Shown: positions 42,160-56,572, numbered from the stretch's first letter. The stretch: 64,000 bases of DNA from Chytridium lagenaria (GCA_025449115.1 JAHLKC010000003.1:186001-250000), one strand, 5' to 3'. Notes: generated from the letters alone by a model not told the origin. Made by a program: numbers and translations.

Positions 42160-43509
42160 ATGAACGTTAAGAACCTCTTCGTTACCATCGCAGCCGTCGC
42201 CGCTTCCATCGTCCCCGTATGTCTAGCACTTTACTGCATTACTTTATCCTCAGTGGGCCTTCTAACCATAGTGATCATATCGTATATATAGACCGTCTTG
42301 GCTGGTGGTAGTAGCGACGGAACCAACCCTGCGCCTACTTGGTGAGCGTCCAACTCGTCAGCTTGTTCCTACTTCTGCGTACTCTCTAACTATGCAATTC
42401 CATCCCTCACTTTCGATTTATCCAGCCGTGATGCTTTTAAGAACGTCATGATCATTGTTTTGGAGAATGAGGACCACAGCAATGCGTGAGTTGAGCCCCT
42501 TCTGCATTCTCTGCTATTTAGCAACGGAGATCTAATCATACTCCTCTAGTCTCAACGACCCATACCTGGGCCGTGAGCTTCCCGCCAAGGGACAACTCCT
42601 TACCAACATGGATGCTGTCTGGCACCCTTCCCAGCCAAACTACATTGCCATGATCGCGTAAGCATCCACGTGTCTAAGACAATATTTACTAAATATCTCT
42701 CTACAGTGGCAGCAAGAACAATGTGCTTTTGGATAACGACGCTGAAGTGGACGCTGTAAGTTACATGGCTTCTCCTAACTTCACCGCCAAACCCTAATCT
42801 TTGCTGTTCCTCAGCCCAACATCGCCGACCTCCTCGAAAAAAAGGGCAAGACATGGCGCGCATACCAACAAAACTACCCTGGTAACTGCTACACCGGTTC
42901 CACCTACGACAACGGCCTCTACGTTCGCAAACACAACCCCTTCATGTCCTTCAACAGCATCCGCAACAACCCTGCTCGTTGTGCCAACATTGTTCCCGCT
43001 ACTTACCTCGACTTTGACGCTCAGGCTCAAAACCTTCCCAACTACATGTTCTACACTCCGAACATGGTCAACGATGGACACGACTCCTCCATCGGCACTT
43101 ACTCTGCGTGGCTTAAGGGATTCTTGGAGCCCAAGTTGAAGGACCCTGTTTACGCTAACGTATGTTGGATCTCTTACGCCTTATAATTTCATCTCTAACC
43201 ACGTATCTACGCAGACCCTTTTCGTTGTCACTTACGACGAGTCCGAGTCCTACATTGCTCGTAACCAAGTCTGTGAGTACAGCAACGACGACCCCTCATA
43301 TCCCTTCGATTTTTCCCTAACCATTATCTCTTATAGACACGGTTCTCCTCGGTGCTGGCATCAAGGGCAAAGGCTTTGTCGACAACACCTCCTACAACCA
43401 CTACTCGGTCCTTAAGGCGATCGAGCAAAACTTCCAGCTTGGTAACATGGGCGAGCACGACAGCGAGAGCGCCGTCAGTACCCTTGCTCTCAACTGGAAG
43501 ACTTGTTAA
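42160..43509 (+). CDS. Secreted acid phosphatase / phosphoesterase, copy B
   Basis: Paralog of copy A with an intact signal peptide (MNVKNLFVTIAAVAASIVP, intron, TVLAGGSSDGTNPAP). Conserved blocks: FKNVMIIVLENEDHSNALND, QPNYIAMIAGSKNNVLLDND, PNIADLLEKKGKTWRAYQQN, YTGSTYDNGLYVRKHNPFMS, MFYTPNMVNDGHDSSIGTYS, TLFVVTYDESESYIARNQV and NHYSVLKAIEQNFQLGNMG. The stop is at 43507-43509. GT-AG introns of about 50-80 nt match the positions in copy A. The frames join without any correction, making this the better template. The likely role is phosphate scavenging outside the cell. Confidence 0.93.
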
Positions 43510-43888
43510 GTTGAATCCCTCATACATTTGGTTTTTTGGATATCAGAAGGATATCGGATAAATAAAAATACACCCCTCATCGATCAAATTGTGTATCGTA
43601 CTTGCAGTAAAATAAGCCGTTTGTAAAGTTTAGCCCTGCGCAATGGTCATAATAATAATCAAGTACACATATATGCATATATATATTACAGTGAATTATA
43701 CGATACATAAACCTCAGTTGCAGCAGAACATGAAACAGGACACAGTTGGATTTCCTCGTGACTAAACCCCTTTCCACTCAAGTTCTGAGTCACGTTAACT
43801 TCAAACATATACCTCATTACTCTCATCTAGATCAGGCCCGAACATTGAAATAACCCTTTCCGACGTGACCCGTCTTCAACATATATTC
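43510..43888. other. Intergenic between phosphatase B and the unknown gene
   Basis: 3' flank of phosphatase B with GGATATC repeated at 43538-43544 and 43549-43555, then AT-rich sequence. No gene supported. Confidence 0.5.
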
Positions 43889-44798
43889 TTATGGTGTCGT
43901 TGACAGCAGTTCATACGCTACCGAAGCCATGTAGTCCTCGGTGATAGTACCTGTCATGATCTCAAGCTCACTCGTAAACCACGCCACCATTTTGTTGATT
44001 CGTCGACGATTTCTCGACTCGTAACAGAAATACGCTCGTTTCCAATCCAAATTAGCAAGAGTTGTTTCAGATTCCGGGACTAAAGGCTTGGCGTACCATG
44101 CATATCACACATAATCTTCCAATATGGGCAAACTGTTTCGTCTCCATCTTCGATTAAGGCTGCAAAGAACGAGAAGGTCGTTGGCATTAACCATCTAATT
44201 AACTCGAGAAAGATTCTTCAGGAATCCGACCGAGTGTTGGGAGAGCATCGTCCACGTTCGTCGAGACCTGTGCAATGGGATGCCCAATAAAGACCCTGCG
44301 CGATATAGGTGGGAAGCTCAGAGTGGTCCGTCAAATCATGAAGCCCGTATCCAGAATTCCTTCCCACCGGCTTCTTCCCTTCAAAATTCTGCGGCCTTTC
44401 TACGGTTTTCACTATTGTGTCGCATCCGACCATCAGGTCTCGCTAAAGTCCAAAGAAGTCGCGGAGTCGCTAACATAAACTGGTCAAGATTATCTGTGAG
44501 TGGACCGTAATGCGGTGGAATGCTGTATCCTGTTTCCGTCTTTTTGGAGTTTAAGTAGCTATTCGAGACTGGTGATCGGGTCTGCTAAGAATTCGTATAG
44601 ATTTTTAAGACTAAGCTTGCCGCGACTTAAATCATTGTCAACAAGTTTTGCACAAATGGTGTGAAATGGGAATGCGTCGGCTAGCAAAAGTAAGAAACGC
44701 AATGTCCATATGAAGATAGTTTCTAACTCACAATTGAGACCGATGCCATTAACGTTGAAATAAAAATCTCGTGTCTCTCCATTCCTATCGACTGGCAT
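43889..44798 (-). CDS. Uncharacterised multi-exon or frame-broken gene
   Basis: No family recognised. Coding-looking pieces in order: MPVDRNGETRDFYFNVNGIG, then LRFLLLLADAFPFHTICAKL (44798-44559), SKKTETGYSIPPHYGPLTDN near 44500, VFIGHPIAQVSTNVDDALPT near 44260, WLMPTTFSFFAALIEDGDET near 44180, and WYAKPLVPESETTLANLDWK with a C-terminus ending AYELLSTTP at 43889. Frame changes near 44560, 44205 and elsewhere could be introns or indels. It is probably one protein of about 280 residues. The role cannot be inferred. Confidence 0.5.
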
Positions 44799-45241
44799 AG
44801 AATCTTCGACTTGCTGTTCAAGCTTCTCTCTTTAAATTCGCCGTAGATGCCAGCCTGTCCAATCCCCGTCCACTCTCCTGGCCTAATCAAAGCTGTCTAT
44901 GTTAAGTTCGCAACATGATTTGCTCGCCTAACCTCTGCATCTTCCCCAATATTTGTCAAGGCTATAGGTTACATCGCTTAAGCCGACTTCGCAGCTCAGA
45001 GCGCCGCAGTCACTGGGAGCGAGCACAGTGTGCAGTAGGTATGCCAACGTCCCATTTATTGCTGTTTTTCAAATTCGAAGGAAAGCAACACAGAAAATAA
45101 TACATAGCTTGTACATAACATTTTGACATGCGATTCTAAAAAAAGTTTGGAAGAACACGCTGAAGTGAGGGGATCGTAGGGATCCTCTCTGTATACTAAA
45201 AAACATAGTGCATGCTTCCTTTTCGTCTTTATTAGTACAAA
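44799..45241. other. Intergenic
   Basis: Upstream region of the unknown minus-strand gene and the 3' flank of the RBM5/10-like gene. A short coding-looking stretch (EFKERSLNSKSKI) just upstream of 44798 may extend the unknown gene. Otherwise I see nothing. Confidence 0.4.
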
Positions 45242-48200
45242 TTACTGCAAAAACTTTGCCACCGCTTCAGAAAACGACGAGTCCGATGAAAGGCTACCAA
45301 CACCAGCTCCCTTCACATAGCCTTTCGCTTCAATAGGGTTCACAATTCCATCATTTTTCGCGCCAAGCCCTTGACCCTACAAACAGCGTTAAAAAATCAA
45401 CTCAAAAGAAGAATTGCTACAAACCTCTTTCCAGCCAAGCGCTTTCAAAAGCCTGTTTCCTTTATTATCGGAACCAAGGCCAGTCGATTGTGGAATTGAA
45501 GGCACGATAGGTGGGGTGCCTCCAAACGGTTGCGAGCTAAAATCAATGTCAGTCCGCAGCAAGCATCAAATGCTAAAACTGTACCTTTCAAGAATGGCTT
45601 GAGCTCTCTGAAACGCATACTCAGTATACGCCGTCCTCCTCTTCTGCGTCGGCGTCGGCGCTGTAGAATGCTGCATGTACGGATGCTGCATATGAATCTT
45701 TTTAGGTTGTCCATACATCTTGCGTCGTTCTGCTGCTCTATTTCTATACTGTCGTTGGGTGTTCTCTTCACTATATTTGGCTCGGAGCTCAGCAATCTGC
45801 TTTTTCGCGATATGTCGCCAAGCTCGACTACATAAAACTCGGTAAGGGAGTGGTCTTAAAAAAAAGGAGAACGCACCTTGTGTAGATTTGACTTCAGCTG
45901 ATGTTTCTTTAAATCTTCAACAGATTTTAAATTGCCTCTCACACAACAGACACGCTTTTAATCTAAATCGGGCATGCTTTTGATTAACCTCCTCGTCAGA
46001 AGGAAGGCGCTGTGGTCATAGTCAATCGATATCCAGCGATAAAAGGGAATCCTACTTTTGCCAAATCGTCATGTGAAAGATCGACATTCTCCATATGGTC
46101 GTCGCCATCTTCTGTACTCCACCTTCGGATTCTTGGGAACGCCTTGCCATCTTTCCATCTGCTTTGCAATCTGCGAAAATCGTAAAAATAAGTACGCAAA
46201 GAAAACACAACTTTGGAGCTGACGGCCTGAATCTGCTGCTTTCTCTGGTCTACACAGAAAACCAAAATTAGATGCAATCTTACTAACACAATAAATACGT
46301 TTCTAATACCTTTGTCATTCGATTGCACTGTGATTCTCGCGTCCGAATGTCTCGAGTCCAGCCTGTTATACATGAATAAAAATGCGATACAGCAATATGC
46401 AGCAAAGAAAGGTGCGGTCAGTCAAAACTGCAAGTCCGCAAGAAGAAATAGTCGATTGTTTCAAACTTCTTTGGCGTAGCCAGGGTAAATCTTTCGGCAC
46501 GATACTGACATATTCTCTGAAACCTCGACAGAATGATGATAAGCGGCATCTCGTTCATCTCGTTGGATGGCTTGATGTGCGGTCTCGTCATCTAGGATGA
46601 GGTTAGGTGCTTAAACAAAAATTGGGGGGTTATTAAAGAACATCGAGCCTAACCTGTTGGTCTTAACTCTTTAACAAGGTTTTGGCTGACGTTCGCACTC
46701 GCTTCTTCCGAATTACCACCAAGATCGTTATAAAATATAGCAAGCTCGTCATCCAATGTCTTCACAGGCTCGCTCGTAGTCTCTGCGTAAAATGCAGCTA
46801 ATTCATCGTCCATCGAAGTCTTCTGAGGTGGTTTCGAAACCGAAGCAGCAACATAGTGCTGCCCAAGCCCCGCAAAGTGCGCTTTCGATGGTACACTCTT
46901 CGGAATCTCGATAGGTGGGTAAACTGGCGCGTAAGCCTGTTCATCCCAGTATTGAAGGTATACTGTTGATCCGTTTGCGTCCATCGAGAATGTGGAACCC
47001 ACGGAGATGGGGCATAGACGGGAACGAAACTTGCAGGGTTCGAGTACGCTAGAGCGATGGGTCGTTCGTCCACGATGAACTTGACGGGTTGCGGTTGAAA
47101 GGCGAGAGAAAGAACGTGAGTGGCAATGTCTACACTATTAAACTCGACAAAGCCAAAACCTAGCGACATATTTGTCGCTCTTTCCTTTACTAGACGGACT
47201 TGCTTCACTGATCCGTAAGACTTCATGGATTCAAACAACTGCGAAAAAGAAATTAAAATTAGCTCGTAACTTCTCCAAGAAAGTTTTCTTACGGTTTCTT
47301 CGCTAGTCAGTGAATCTAATCCAACGGCAAGAAGAACAGCCGTAGGTTGCTTCCCAACATCTCCGCTTCCATTGTTGACATGCGCATTTATTTGATCCAA
47401 CGTTCGACAGCTTTTCATAATAAGGTTTCCCAAAATCGTGAAGATGGTGAAAAATAGAACTTTGCGACCATTTCAACGCATCCAACATACCCTCTCGCGG
47501 CATCTTGCACAAATGACAAGCAGATCTTTTCTTAAAATTGCTTGAGCCGCACTGTGGGAAAGAATTAAAAAAAGTCAATCGGATGCTCTAACCTTTTGGC
47601 ATGCCCAATCTTCATCTTCATAAGGAATGTTGTTGCTGAAATCAACTTTGACTCGGCAACCATCCATGTAAATACAGGGAGAGTTGGCTTCCATCCACAT
47701 TTTTGCATGTTCATGCTGATAAACTTGACGAACGCAAAACCCCGAGAATGCCCTGATGCGTTTGTAAGTATGCACGAAACAAATAAAGATTTACCAGTCC
47801 GCTTTTCTCGAACAACTCGAACGTTTTCAATGGATGCTTGCAGGTCTTCCAGATATTTCTGGATCTGCAATGATAAATAAAGTATACAGAGAGAACCCCA
47901 TACCTCCGGCTCAAAAGCATTCAGCGGCACCCATGCATAACAATGTATTGGTTTGGTGACCTCTCCTGTCTATTCTGATGTTGTGAACGCCCCGAACCCT
48001 CATGACTGTCCCTCTGGTTTGATGCATACTTGTCATGCCTCCATCTCTTACTTCCTCCTTCCACTCATCCACATTTCGTCCTCTTCCGTGCCCCGCCGGG
48101 CTCCTACTTCCACTTCGACTTCTGCTTCGACTTCTACTCCAACTCCGGCTGCCCCTACGGCCATCATCCCTGCTGTAGGAACGGCTTCGTCGACGATGGT

Positions 48201-48382
48201 GGTGGCGTTCTATATCCCTCCGTCATCATCATAATCAAGGCCGCCGTAACTCTCTTTCGGCCACGTCTCTCAGCGGAAGAGCTGTCACTTCGGCTCCAGC
48301 TTCCTTCTTCTCGTTCATTTGAGTTAGAGCGACTCCGCTTTTGGTTCCGCAATAGTTGATCTTCAATATCTTGACGACCCAT
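45242..48382 (-). CDS. RBM5/RBM10-like splicing factor: RS region, RRM, RanBP2 finger, RRM, C2H2, G-patch
   Basis: Spliceosome-associated alternative-splicing regulator family. From the ATG at 48382: MGRQDIEDQLLRNQKRSRSN, then an RS region (RSRSYSRDDGRRGSRSWSRS), NQYIVMHG, EIQKYLEDLQASIENVRVVR and SRGFAFVKF (RRM1, near 47970-47700). A RanBP2 finger DWACQK...CGSSNFKKRSACHLCKMP follows near 47500-47600. RRM2 lies near 47070-47360 (AVLLAVGLDSLTSEETV, SLGFGFVEFNSVDIATHVL). Then come a Tyr-rich, acidic middle, a C2H2 finger ACLLCERQF...HQLKSNLHK near 45890-45970, and a G-patch GLGSDNKGNRLLKALGWKEG ending KFLQ at 45242. The domain order is that of RBM5/RBM10. The start lies only 45 bp from the upstream gene's stop. 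Confidence 0.9.
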
Positions 48383-48427
48383 TTTTGCTTCAAGATTTAT
48401 TTATATTTATTGATCCCAAAAATGAGT

Positions 48428-50694
<2,267 letters not shown>

Positions 50695-50752
50695 GTTTCA
50701 GATTTCCGACAGGATTACGGAGAACAAGTTTTTCTATCTTTATTGAGGCTCT

Positions 50753-53513
50753 TCACCCTCTGACCTCACCCTCTTCCTCACTATCATCTGGAACATATTT
50801 GGGGGCGTAGTCATCCCCATTCAAATCCATATCTTTCCTCAGTTCAGCTGGGACGCCTCTTTGCGGACCACGTCCATCACGCCCCCAATCCTCATATCCA
50901 CGATCGCGTTTTGACGCCCTTCTGTCAACACCGCCCTCATAATCTTCCTCAGAGCGGTAATGCTATATTATTGTTAGGTTTATTCAAAATATCTAGATAA
51001 AGTTCACCTTCCTCTTTCCTCGGTACTTAGCATCAGGGCTTTCAAAATCATCGGGTGACCTTGACCGTCTGTGTCGTTTCTTATCACTTTCCCGCTCTTT
51101 TGAATCCTTTTCCTTTCGCTTTTTCCTCGCACTGACGACACCTTCTTCTCCGTCAGAATCACCAACGGCTTCTTCCTCGCTTTCCGAGTAAGAACTCTTT
51201 TCCTTTTCCTAATATTCACAAATGTCTTAATGTCAGTATACTTCCAGAAAAAAATATAATATAATGATACAACAAATAATTATAATACAGCTAACTTGCC
51301 TTCAAACGTCGGATGAACTTGTTAAATACTTCAACTTTAAAGCTTTCTTCCAATGCTTCAAATTCGGATTTTGTTGCGATTAAAGGCCGTACCTAACACT
51401 CTTAATAATGCTACAAGCATTTAGCTCACGTCTTCCCATGCACTGCTCGAGGAAATAGGCACATCAGCCCTTTTCAAAAGACTTTTGAAGGCATCCATCT
51501 TCTTCTTGAGCTTCTTTTCCTGCCTTCGTTTTTCTTCCTTCATCTTTGCAGCAACCTTCAACATATGCTTTAAAGGAAAATTAATTAAAAATCAGCGAGT
51601 GTGAAACGGAAGCTGGAAGAAGATAGAACCAGTAAGTACCTCATCAAATACCGCATGAATGGTTCCGTCGCTGTAGTTCTTCATCCTACTGCTACTGCCG
51701 CGAAGTTCTGAGAGAAAGTCCTCGAATATGGTGTCAGTCTTAACACTGATCCCGTATTTCTGTAAAAGTAAGCAATCGCGTTTACTCAGCGACAAGAGTT
51801 CATTATACCTTCATAACGTCCATAACAACCTTACGATCGACTTGATATTGTAGCTCAAGCTCTACCGTCACGTCCCAAAATAACTCGATCGGCGTAGAAC
51901 CCGGCTGACCTAGCACTTCGTGATAAGCTGGCTCATCCTTGAGGTACTGTTGAATATCCTTCCATTTAGAGTCGAAAAAGATCACACCATCCGCCTGGAG
52001 CCTCTTTAGCAATTCCCGGAAAGCGTCTCGGTTTTGCCGTTCCTTTCTTCTGGCAGCAGCTCTCTCTTTTGCTTTAACCTCATAATACTCCGCCTCTAAA
52101 ATTTTAACATGATCCTCGTAGATGGTCAAAATATCTATAGGATCCATAGTCGATAAAGTCTCGTCTCCTTGGAAAATCGGATGGTTTTTATACACTTCCT
52201 GAGCCTCTTTAAGTGGAGTATCCGCTTTGATATCCGGTAAGGATTTTAAAAGAATTTTTAGCTTATCCACGGCCTCTTTCCTCTTAACCCGTTGCTCCTC
52301 CTTCAAATTTAAGTCTAATCTGTTGATATTTCACGAACCTTCTCCTTTTTCCTCATTTCTTCGGACCATTCTTCAAACAGGGATATTCTGGCCTTCTCTT
52401 CAATGGAAAGGAAGAGAGGATCCTGGCCTAAAATGTCACAAACGCGGCGATACCGGGTGTTTCCGTTAATCTCGGGTGACTTTCCATCAAATTGTTAAAG
52501 TTTTCTCTATCTCTCTCAATTTTTGCTTTCTCAGCTTCCTAATAACGAGTTAGCTAACGATGTGTACAAAACCCAAGGGCAAGCAGCTGAAATAAATCCC
52601 AATCACCTTTTCTCGAATCTTATATTCATCGATATATTCTTGGAATGCTTGCTTTCGCTTCGCAAGTGTATTTAAAGCCCGGTACATTGGCTTACTGATC
52701 ACTGCACGCATGGCCTGCTCCCAAGTCCAGTTTGCAAGTACGCCCTTTTGAAAAAGTCAGCCATCGCGTGTTTACTTGAGTATTCGCTAACCGCGTCTGC
52801 TAAAAGCTGCTTAAAGCCATCTTTCGCTTCATCCTCCGAATTAAATGCCGGAAGAGTATCCTCGGTTCGAGGGGCAACAGTTGTAATTCCGGATGAATTG
52901 CCTGAAGGTCCATCAAGTTTCGCCGCAAATCTTTCAAGTACGTCTTTAAACTCTTTTGGTATCTCCCAGACAGTTTCTTTTGTTACTGTTTATAATAAGA
53001 TTTTGATGAAGACTTTAGAAGCTTACATGCATTACTGTAATACTTTTTCCCTGTGTCCGAAGCAGTGTATTCCTTCCATGGACATGCATCAATTGCTCTC
53101 TTAAAATTATTAGATAGATATCGAATATCTCAATGCAAACCTCAAGCGGTGTCTTCAACTCGTCGGGTTTCTCCCATGTCGTCTGATTTGTCGCTTTATT
53201 GTGATAGTAGGTCTTTCCATCCGGAGTTCCGTGGGCAGTCCATTGAGGACCCTAATCAGGATGTCAGCTTCTTCTTTCTTGTAGAAAACCTAATCTTACC
53301 GATGCAAACGGTGGAGTCGGATGGAAGGATGGCATAGGTGCTGGCCCGCCCCATGGCGCTGAAGGCTACGAGTACGGTTAAAATCTATTTGATATGCGGA
53401 AGAATGATGGCATGGGTTGCCAGGGCAGAAAACAGCGCTCAAACTGTCGTTAAAGACTTCAAGCTGCTGAAGGATGTGGGTTGCGTGCTTACTGGAGGCA
53501 TCCATGACATGAC
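50753..53513 (-). CDS. PRP40: U1 snRNP-associated splicing factor Prp40 (WW and FF domains)
   Basis: Bridges the 5' splice site and branch point during early spliceosome assembly. From MSWMPP at 53513, an intron, then a Pro-rich start ([20 protein letters not shown]). WW1 is [20 protein letters not shown] and [16 protein letters not shown]2 is [17 protein letters not shown], an intron, and [22 protein letters not shown] domains lie through 52750-51600, for example [28 protein letters not shown] near 52640, and [20 protein letters not shown] with [20 protein letters not shown] (52306-51803). The charged Ser/Arg tail ends EEEGEVRG at 50753. Only 58 bp separate its stop from the next gene's start. 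Confidence 0.92.
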
Positions 53514-53599
53514 TGCAGACAATTACGGGGTATATACAGTTTATTCAATTTTTGAAAATAGAGATGATGATGGCTGAAGAAAAGAGCCAGGCTCGAACA

Positions 53600-54017
53600 C
53601 TAAAATGGCCACCATCGTTTCTGCGATTTCTGAGAAGTTTCCAAAGCGCTCATTTTCGACGCTAAACTCTCCTTGGCCTCTTGAAGTTGATCGTATTTGA
53701 GTTGTAGATCCTTGAGTATTTGCTGTCCTGCAAGCTTTTCTTCTTCAAATTCCAGTCGACTGCGGATGTATTGCATTGTAATGAGAGAGAGCGCGGAATA
53801 CAGCACCAGCGACATTACAGGGTGCCATATTTCTGCAGAGGGGAGAGTGGAGCGAACGGATCCACTGCTGAACCTATGTTCGTTGTACAATTTTATCAGT
53901 AGCTGCAGTGCACCAAAACACGTATTATTGTAAGCAAGTACTAACAATCATTCTGGATAATCCACTTCGCTACTTACCGTATCGCCGTACCTGCAGTGTC
54001 CGCTGAAGTCGAGCCAT
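53600..54017 (-). CDS. Small single-pass membrane protein with C-terminal coiled coil
   Basis: No family recognised. Start at 54017 (MARLQRTLQ), an intron of about 90 nt ending TGCAG, then LLIKLYNEHRFSSGS, a transmembrane segment (VMSLVLYSALSLITMQYI), then a coiled coil (EFEEEKLAGQQILKDLQLKY and EAKESLASKMSALETSQKS), ending QKRWWPF. About 108 residues. It shares a divergent promoter of 33 bp with the next gene, whose product also has one membrane segment and a coiled coil. That hints at a common compartment, possibly the mitochondrial membrane (inference). Confidence 0.65.
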
Positions 54018-54050
54018 GAGATTGACCTCATTTTTTCAATTTTTCTCAAT

Positions 54051-54539
54051 ATGAAAGCCTTTGTCAGTAGATGTCTGCACCATGCCAGATCAAAACAACC
54101 CATCCTCATCCGCAGAACACTACCACAACAACCTCAACGCCATTTCTCCGAATCGACAAACAACATCTTAGATAGCGCTTCATCGGCTGCAGACACACCT
54201 AAGAAGTCTATATCAAGCCTGTTCGTTCAACGTGCAGAAGAAGGTTATGCCATCGTTCACAAATTTCGCCGGACAATCACTGAAATACTACTTTGGATGG
54301 TCCTCGGATCCTTGGCTCTGGAGTTGAAATCGCTGAAGTCGGACCAGAAAGAGTACCTTAAAACTCTTGATGTACAGAAAAGAAAACTTGAGTCACAAAT
54401 AGAGGCGCTGTCGTCCGGACAGATGGGAACCCCTCAAGAATCTTTCGCAGATGCTCCATTAGCTACCTCCACACCCTCCCCTTTACCATCGTCGCAGCCA
54501 TCGCGGGCTACCCCCTCGAGTAAACTGTTAATATATTAA
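54051..54539 (+). CDS. Probable mitochondrial membrane protein with coiled coil
   Basis: Single exon, 162 aa. The N-terminus is Arg-rich and lacks acidic residues (MKAFVSRCLHHARSKQPILI, then RRTLPQQPQRHF), a typical mitochondrial presequence. A membrane segment (ITEILLWMVLGSLALEL) is followed by a coiled coil (SDQKEYLKTLDVQKRKLESQ) and a Ser/Pro/Thr-rich tail ending SSKLLIY. No domain family recognised. Divergently transcribed from 53600-54017. Confidence 0.7.
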   Translation: MKAFVSRCLHHARSKQPILIRRTLPQQPQRHFSESTNNILDSASSAADTPKKSISSLFVQRAEEGYAIVHKFRRTITEILLWMVLGSLALELKSLKSDQKEYLKTLDVQKRKLESQIEALSSGQMGTPQESFADAPLATSTPSPLPSSQPSRATPSSKLLIY

Positions 54540-54716
54540 TATTGTGCGTGTAGATGCGTTCTACAGGTCTTTATTTTTAAATTATTTTTGAGGGATTGAC
54601 GCATTCTAGAAGCCAGAGAAAACCACCGCTTGTAATTGTGTATTTTCGGACGTGAAGATAGGATAAGAACCTAAGAAAAGAAGAATTCAGAGGCGAAATC
54701 TGGATTAGGAGCTGTT

Positions 54717-55467
54717 ATGGGCCGATCACTCCCGACTGCCGACTCATCCGAGGACCTTCTTTTATTCTTGATGACAATGGCCCCTCCAAGGATTCTGGCA
54801 ACCGAGTCACCAAAATCCTAGCGGTAGTAAATGCCTTATCTCCACGTGAACTTCGCAGCTTCTTATCAAATCTGCTGGCGGAGCAGTCTCTTCCAGCAAA
54901 GGAAGCTATTACCGAGATTCTATGGCAGAGCCTGTCGTCCAGAGAACGTATTCTTTTCGAAATTCCATCTTTGACATCATCCCGACAACCTTGGTCGCAA
55001 GAAGAGATTTTACGCGGCCTCTCCACCAGGCCGATGAATGTGAGGAGTGGTCGAAGCAGAACTTCTGGCCTTCTTCCTCCATGGACACGGAATCCACGAA
55101 TTTCGACAACATGTTAAACTCCAGAACCAGTTTTCCTCCACCACGATTTCGATTTGGGTCTAATGACGAGCTTCCCTCGGTTAGTGTTAGAGGACCCGGC
55201 TCGCTCTCTCGACCTCAGATGAGATATACACAGGATGTTGATAGTATGTCGAATAGAGAGATTGAGGACCAGGTCTGTCATTCTTTCGGAGTTTATGATA
55301 TATTCTAAGGCATATTCCAGATTTATGAAGTTTTAATTCAAGCAATTGAGCGTGCGGAGCGGGCTGCAGCCATAGGCACAGCCATGGAATCAGTCATGAG
55401 ATCAGCACAAGCGGAACGCGAAGCAAATTCATCCCAGCAGGCCAATAATTCAAGCACGCGAAATTAG
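54717..55467 (+). CDS. Uncharacterised protein with terminal helical segment
   Basis: No family recognised. Coding segments: GPITPDCRLIRGPSFILDDN, KILAVVNALSPRELRSFLSN and AITEILWQSLSSRERILFEI. After a frame change near 55030-55080 come SFPPPRFRFGSNDELPSVSV and MRYTQDVDSMSNREIEDQ. An intron (55274-55320, donor GTCTGT) joins to IYEVLIQAIERAERAAAIGT and ends STRN at 55467. The start at 54717 is a guess. The last exon is strongly helical. Confidence 0.5.
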
Positions 55468-55482
55468 TTAATACAAAGCGTT

Positions 55483-56572
55483 TTATTGAATCCCGAGCTT
55501 TTTAATGACTTCTGGCAGCAGTTCATGGCTTGCCATGTTTAACCAAACGTCTGCTAACTCGATGCCTCTTGTTGGGCCTAAGTTCAAAATGTTCACAGGA
55601 ATCTTCCTTTCTTTCGCTCTCTTCAAAAGTCGGAAAGCCGAATATACTTGTAAACTTGACCCCACAATAAGAAGTGCACTTGCGTCGTCGATCATCTGAA
55701 ATGATTTCTCGCGCACATTTTGGTCGATGTTTTCACCAAAGAACACGACGCTATTCGTGCCTTAGATTTTTTTAGAAATAATATTCCAAACCTCGGCTTC
55801 ATAATTCCAGTCCCACAAGCACTGCAAGATGGATATCTAAAGTCCTTATAGTTCCAAGTAATCTCAACGTCACCATCGGGGTTGAGCGATGATGATACAT
55901 CATTTCCTATTTTATCCGGATTCCTTAGAGCCCAATTCACTACATCAGGATTGTGCTCCGCAAGCTTATCTTGAAATGTATTTCGAGTTTCAACATGACC
56001 ACATTCCTTATTCGTACAATGAACTTCGTGCTTATAAAAATGTTATTGTTTGTTTTTACACAAACGGCCCCCACCAGTGTCCCATGCAATTCTAATACGT
56101 CTTTCCTCCCGTGCAGGCCGTCGACATTTTGAGTAATGAGTCCGGAACTTATCAACCATTTTTCTGCAACGTTTGCAACGAGTAATGTGTCGAGTTTGGT
56201 CTCGCAATTTGAATTCTCGGCCACCCTAAAAACGATCGTGCCCAATACCGCTGTCTCGACGCATGATTACCAATAAACTAATTCTGAATCAGAAAAGAAT
56301 CTTTGCCAATGAACTACCTCTTGATATTGTATAGGTTTGTAGTTCTAAACAGGATGAGTATCAGTGACGAAGGATGTTGGCAGCCCACCTTATTCCTTGT
56401 GTAAATGCCTTTAGGTCCTCTATAATCTGGAATACCTGATCCTGTTGAGACGCCAGCACCTTTTAAATAAGCAGGAATACTTTGATTTGTTCCAACCAGT
56501 CAACACCGTCAGCTTTCCTTTGCTGCTGTCGATGAAGCGAGCGAGCAGAGAAATCTGATCGCTCTTTGTCAT
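55483..56572 (-). CDS. Sirtuin (SIR2-family NAD-dependent deacylase), SIRT4-like
   Basis: NAD-dependent protein deacylase/ADP-ribosyltransferase family. Seen from MTKSDQISLLARFIDSSKGK at 56572: LTVLTGAGVSTGSGIPDYRG (GAGxS and PDYRG NAD motifs across a 37-nt intron), then RQRYWARSFLGWP, a SIRT4-type block. GLITQNVDGLHGRKDVLELH follows (TQNxD and catalytic His), then a zinc region with Cys pairs near 56000 and 55800, VFFGENI-type and LLIVGSSLQVYSAFRLLKRA, VNILNLGPTRGIELADVWLN, ending KKLGIQ. The RQRYWAR block supports class II (mitochondrial SIRT4-like). The mitochondrial location is inferred from the family; no clear presequence is seen. Confidence 0.88.

Noticed and set aside
42794..43081. 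Val/Gly-rich minus-strand frame opposite phosphatase B (also at 34625 opposite copy A)
   Set aside because: Both are antisense shadows of the conserved phosphatase exon; similarity between them follows from the duplication.
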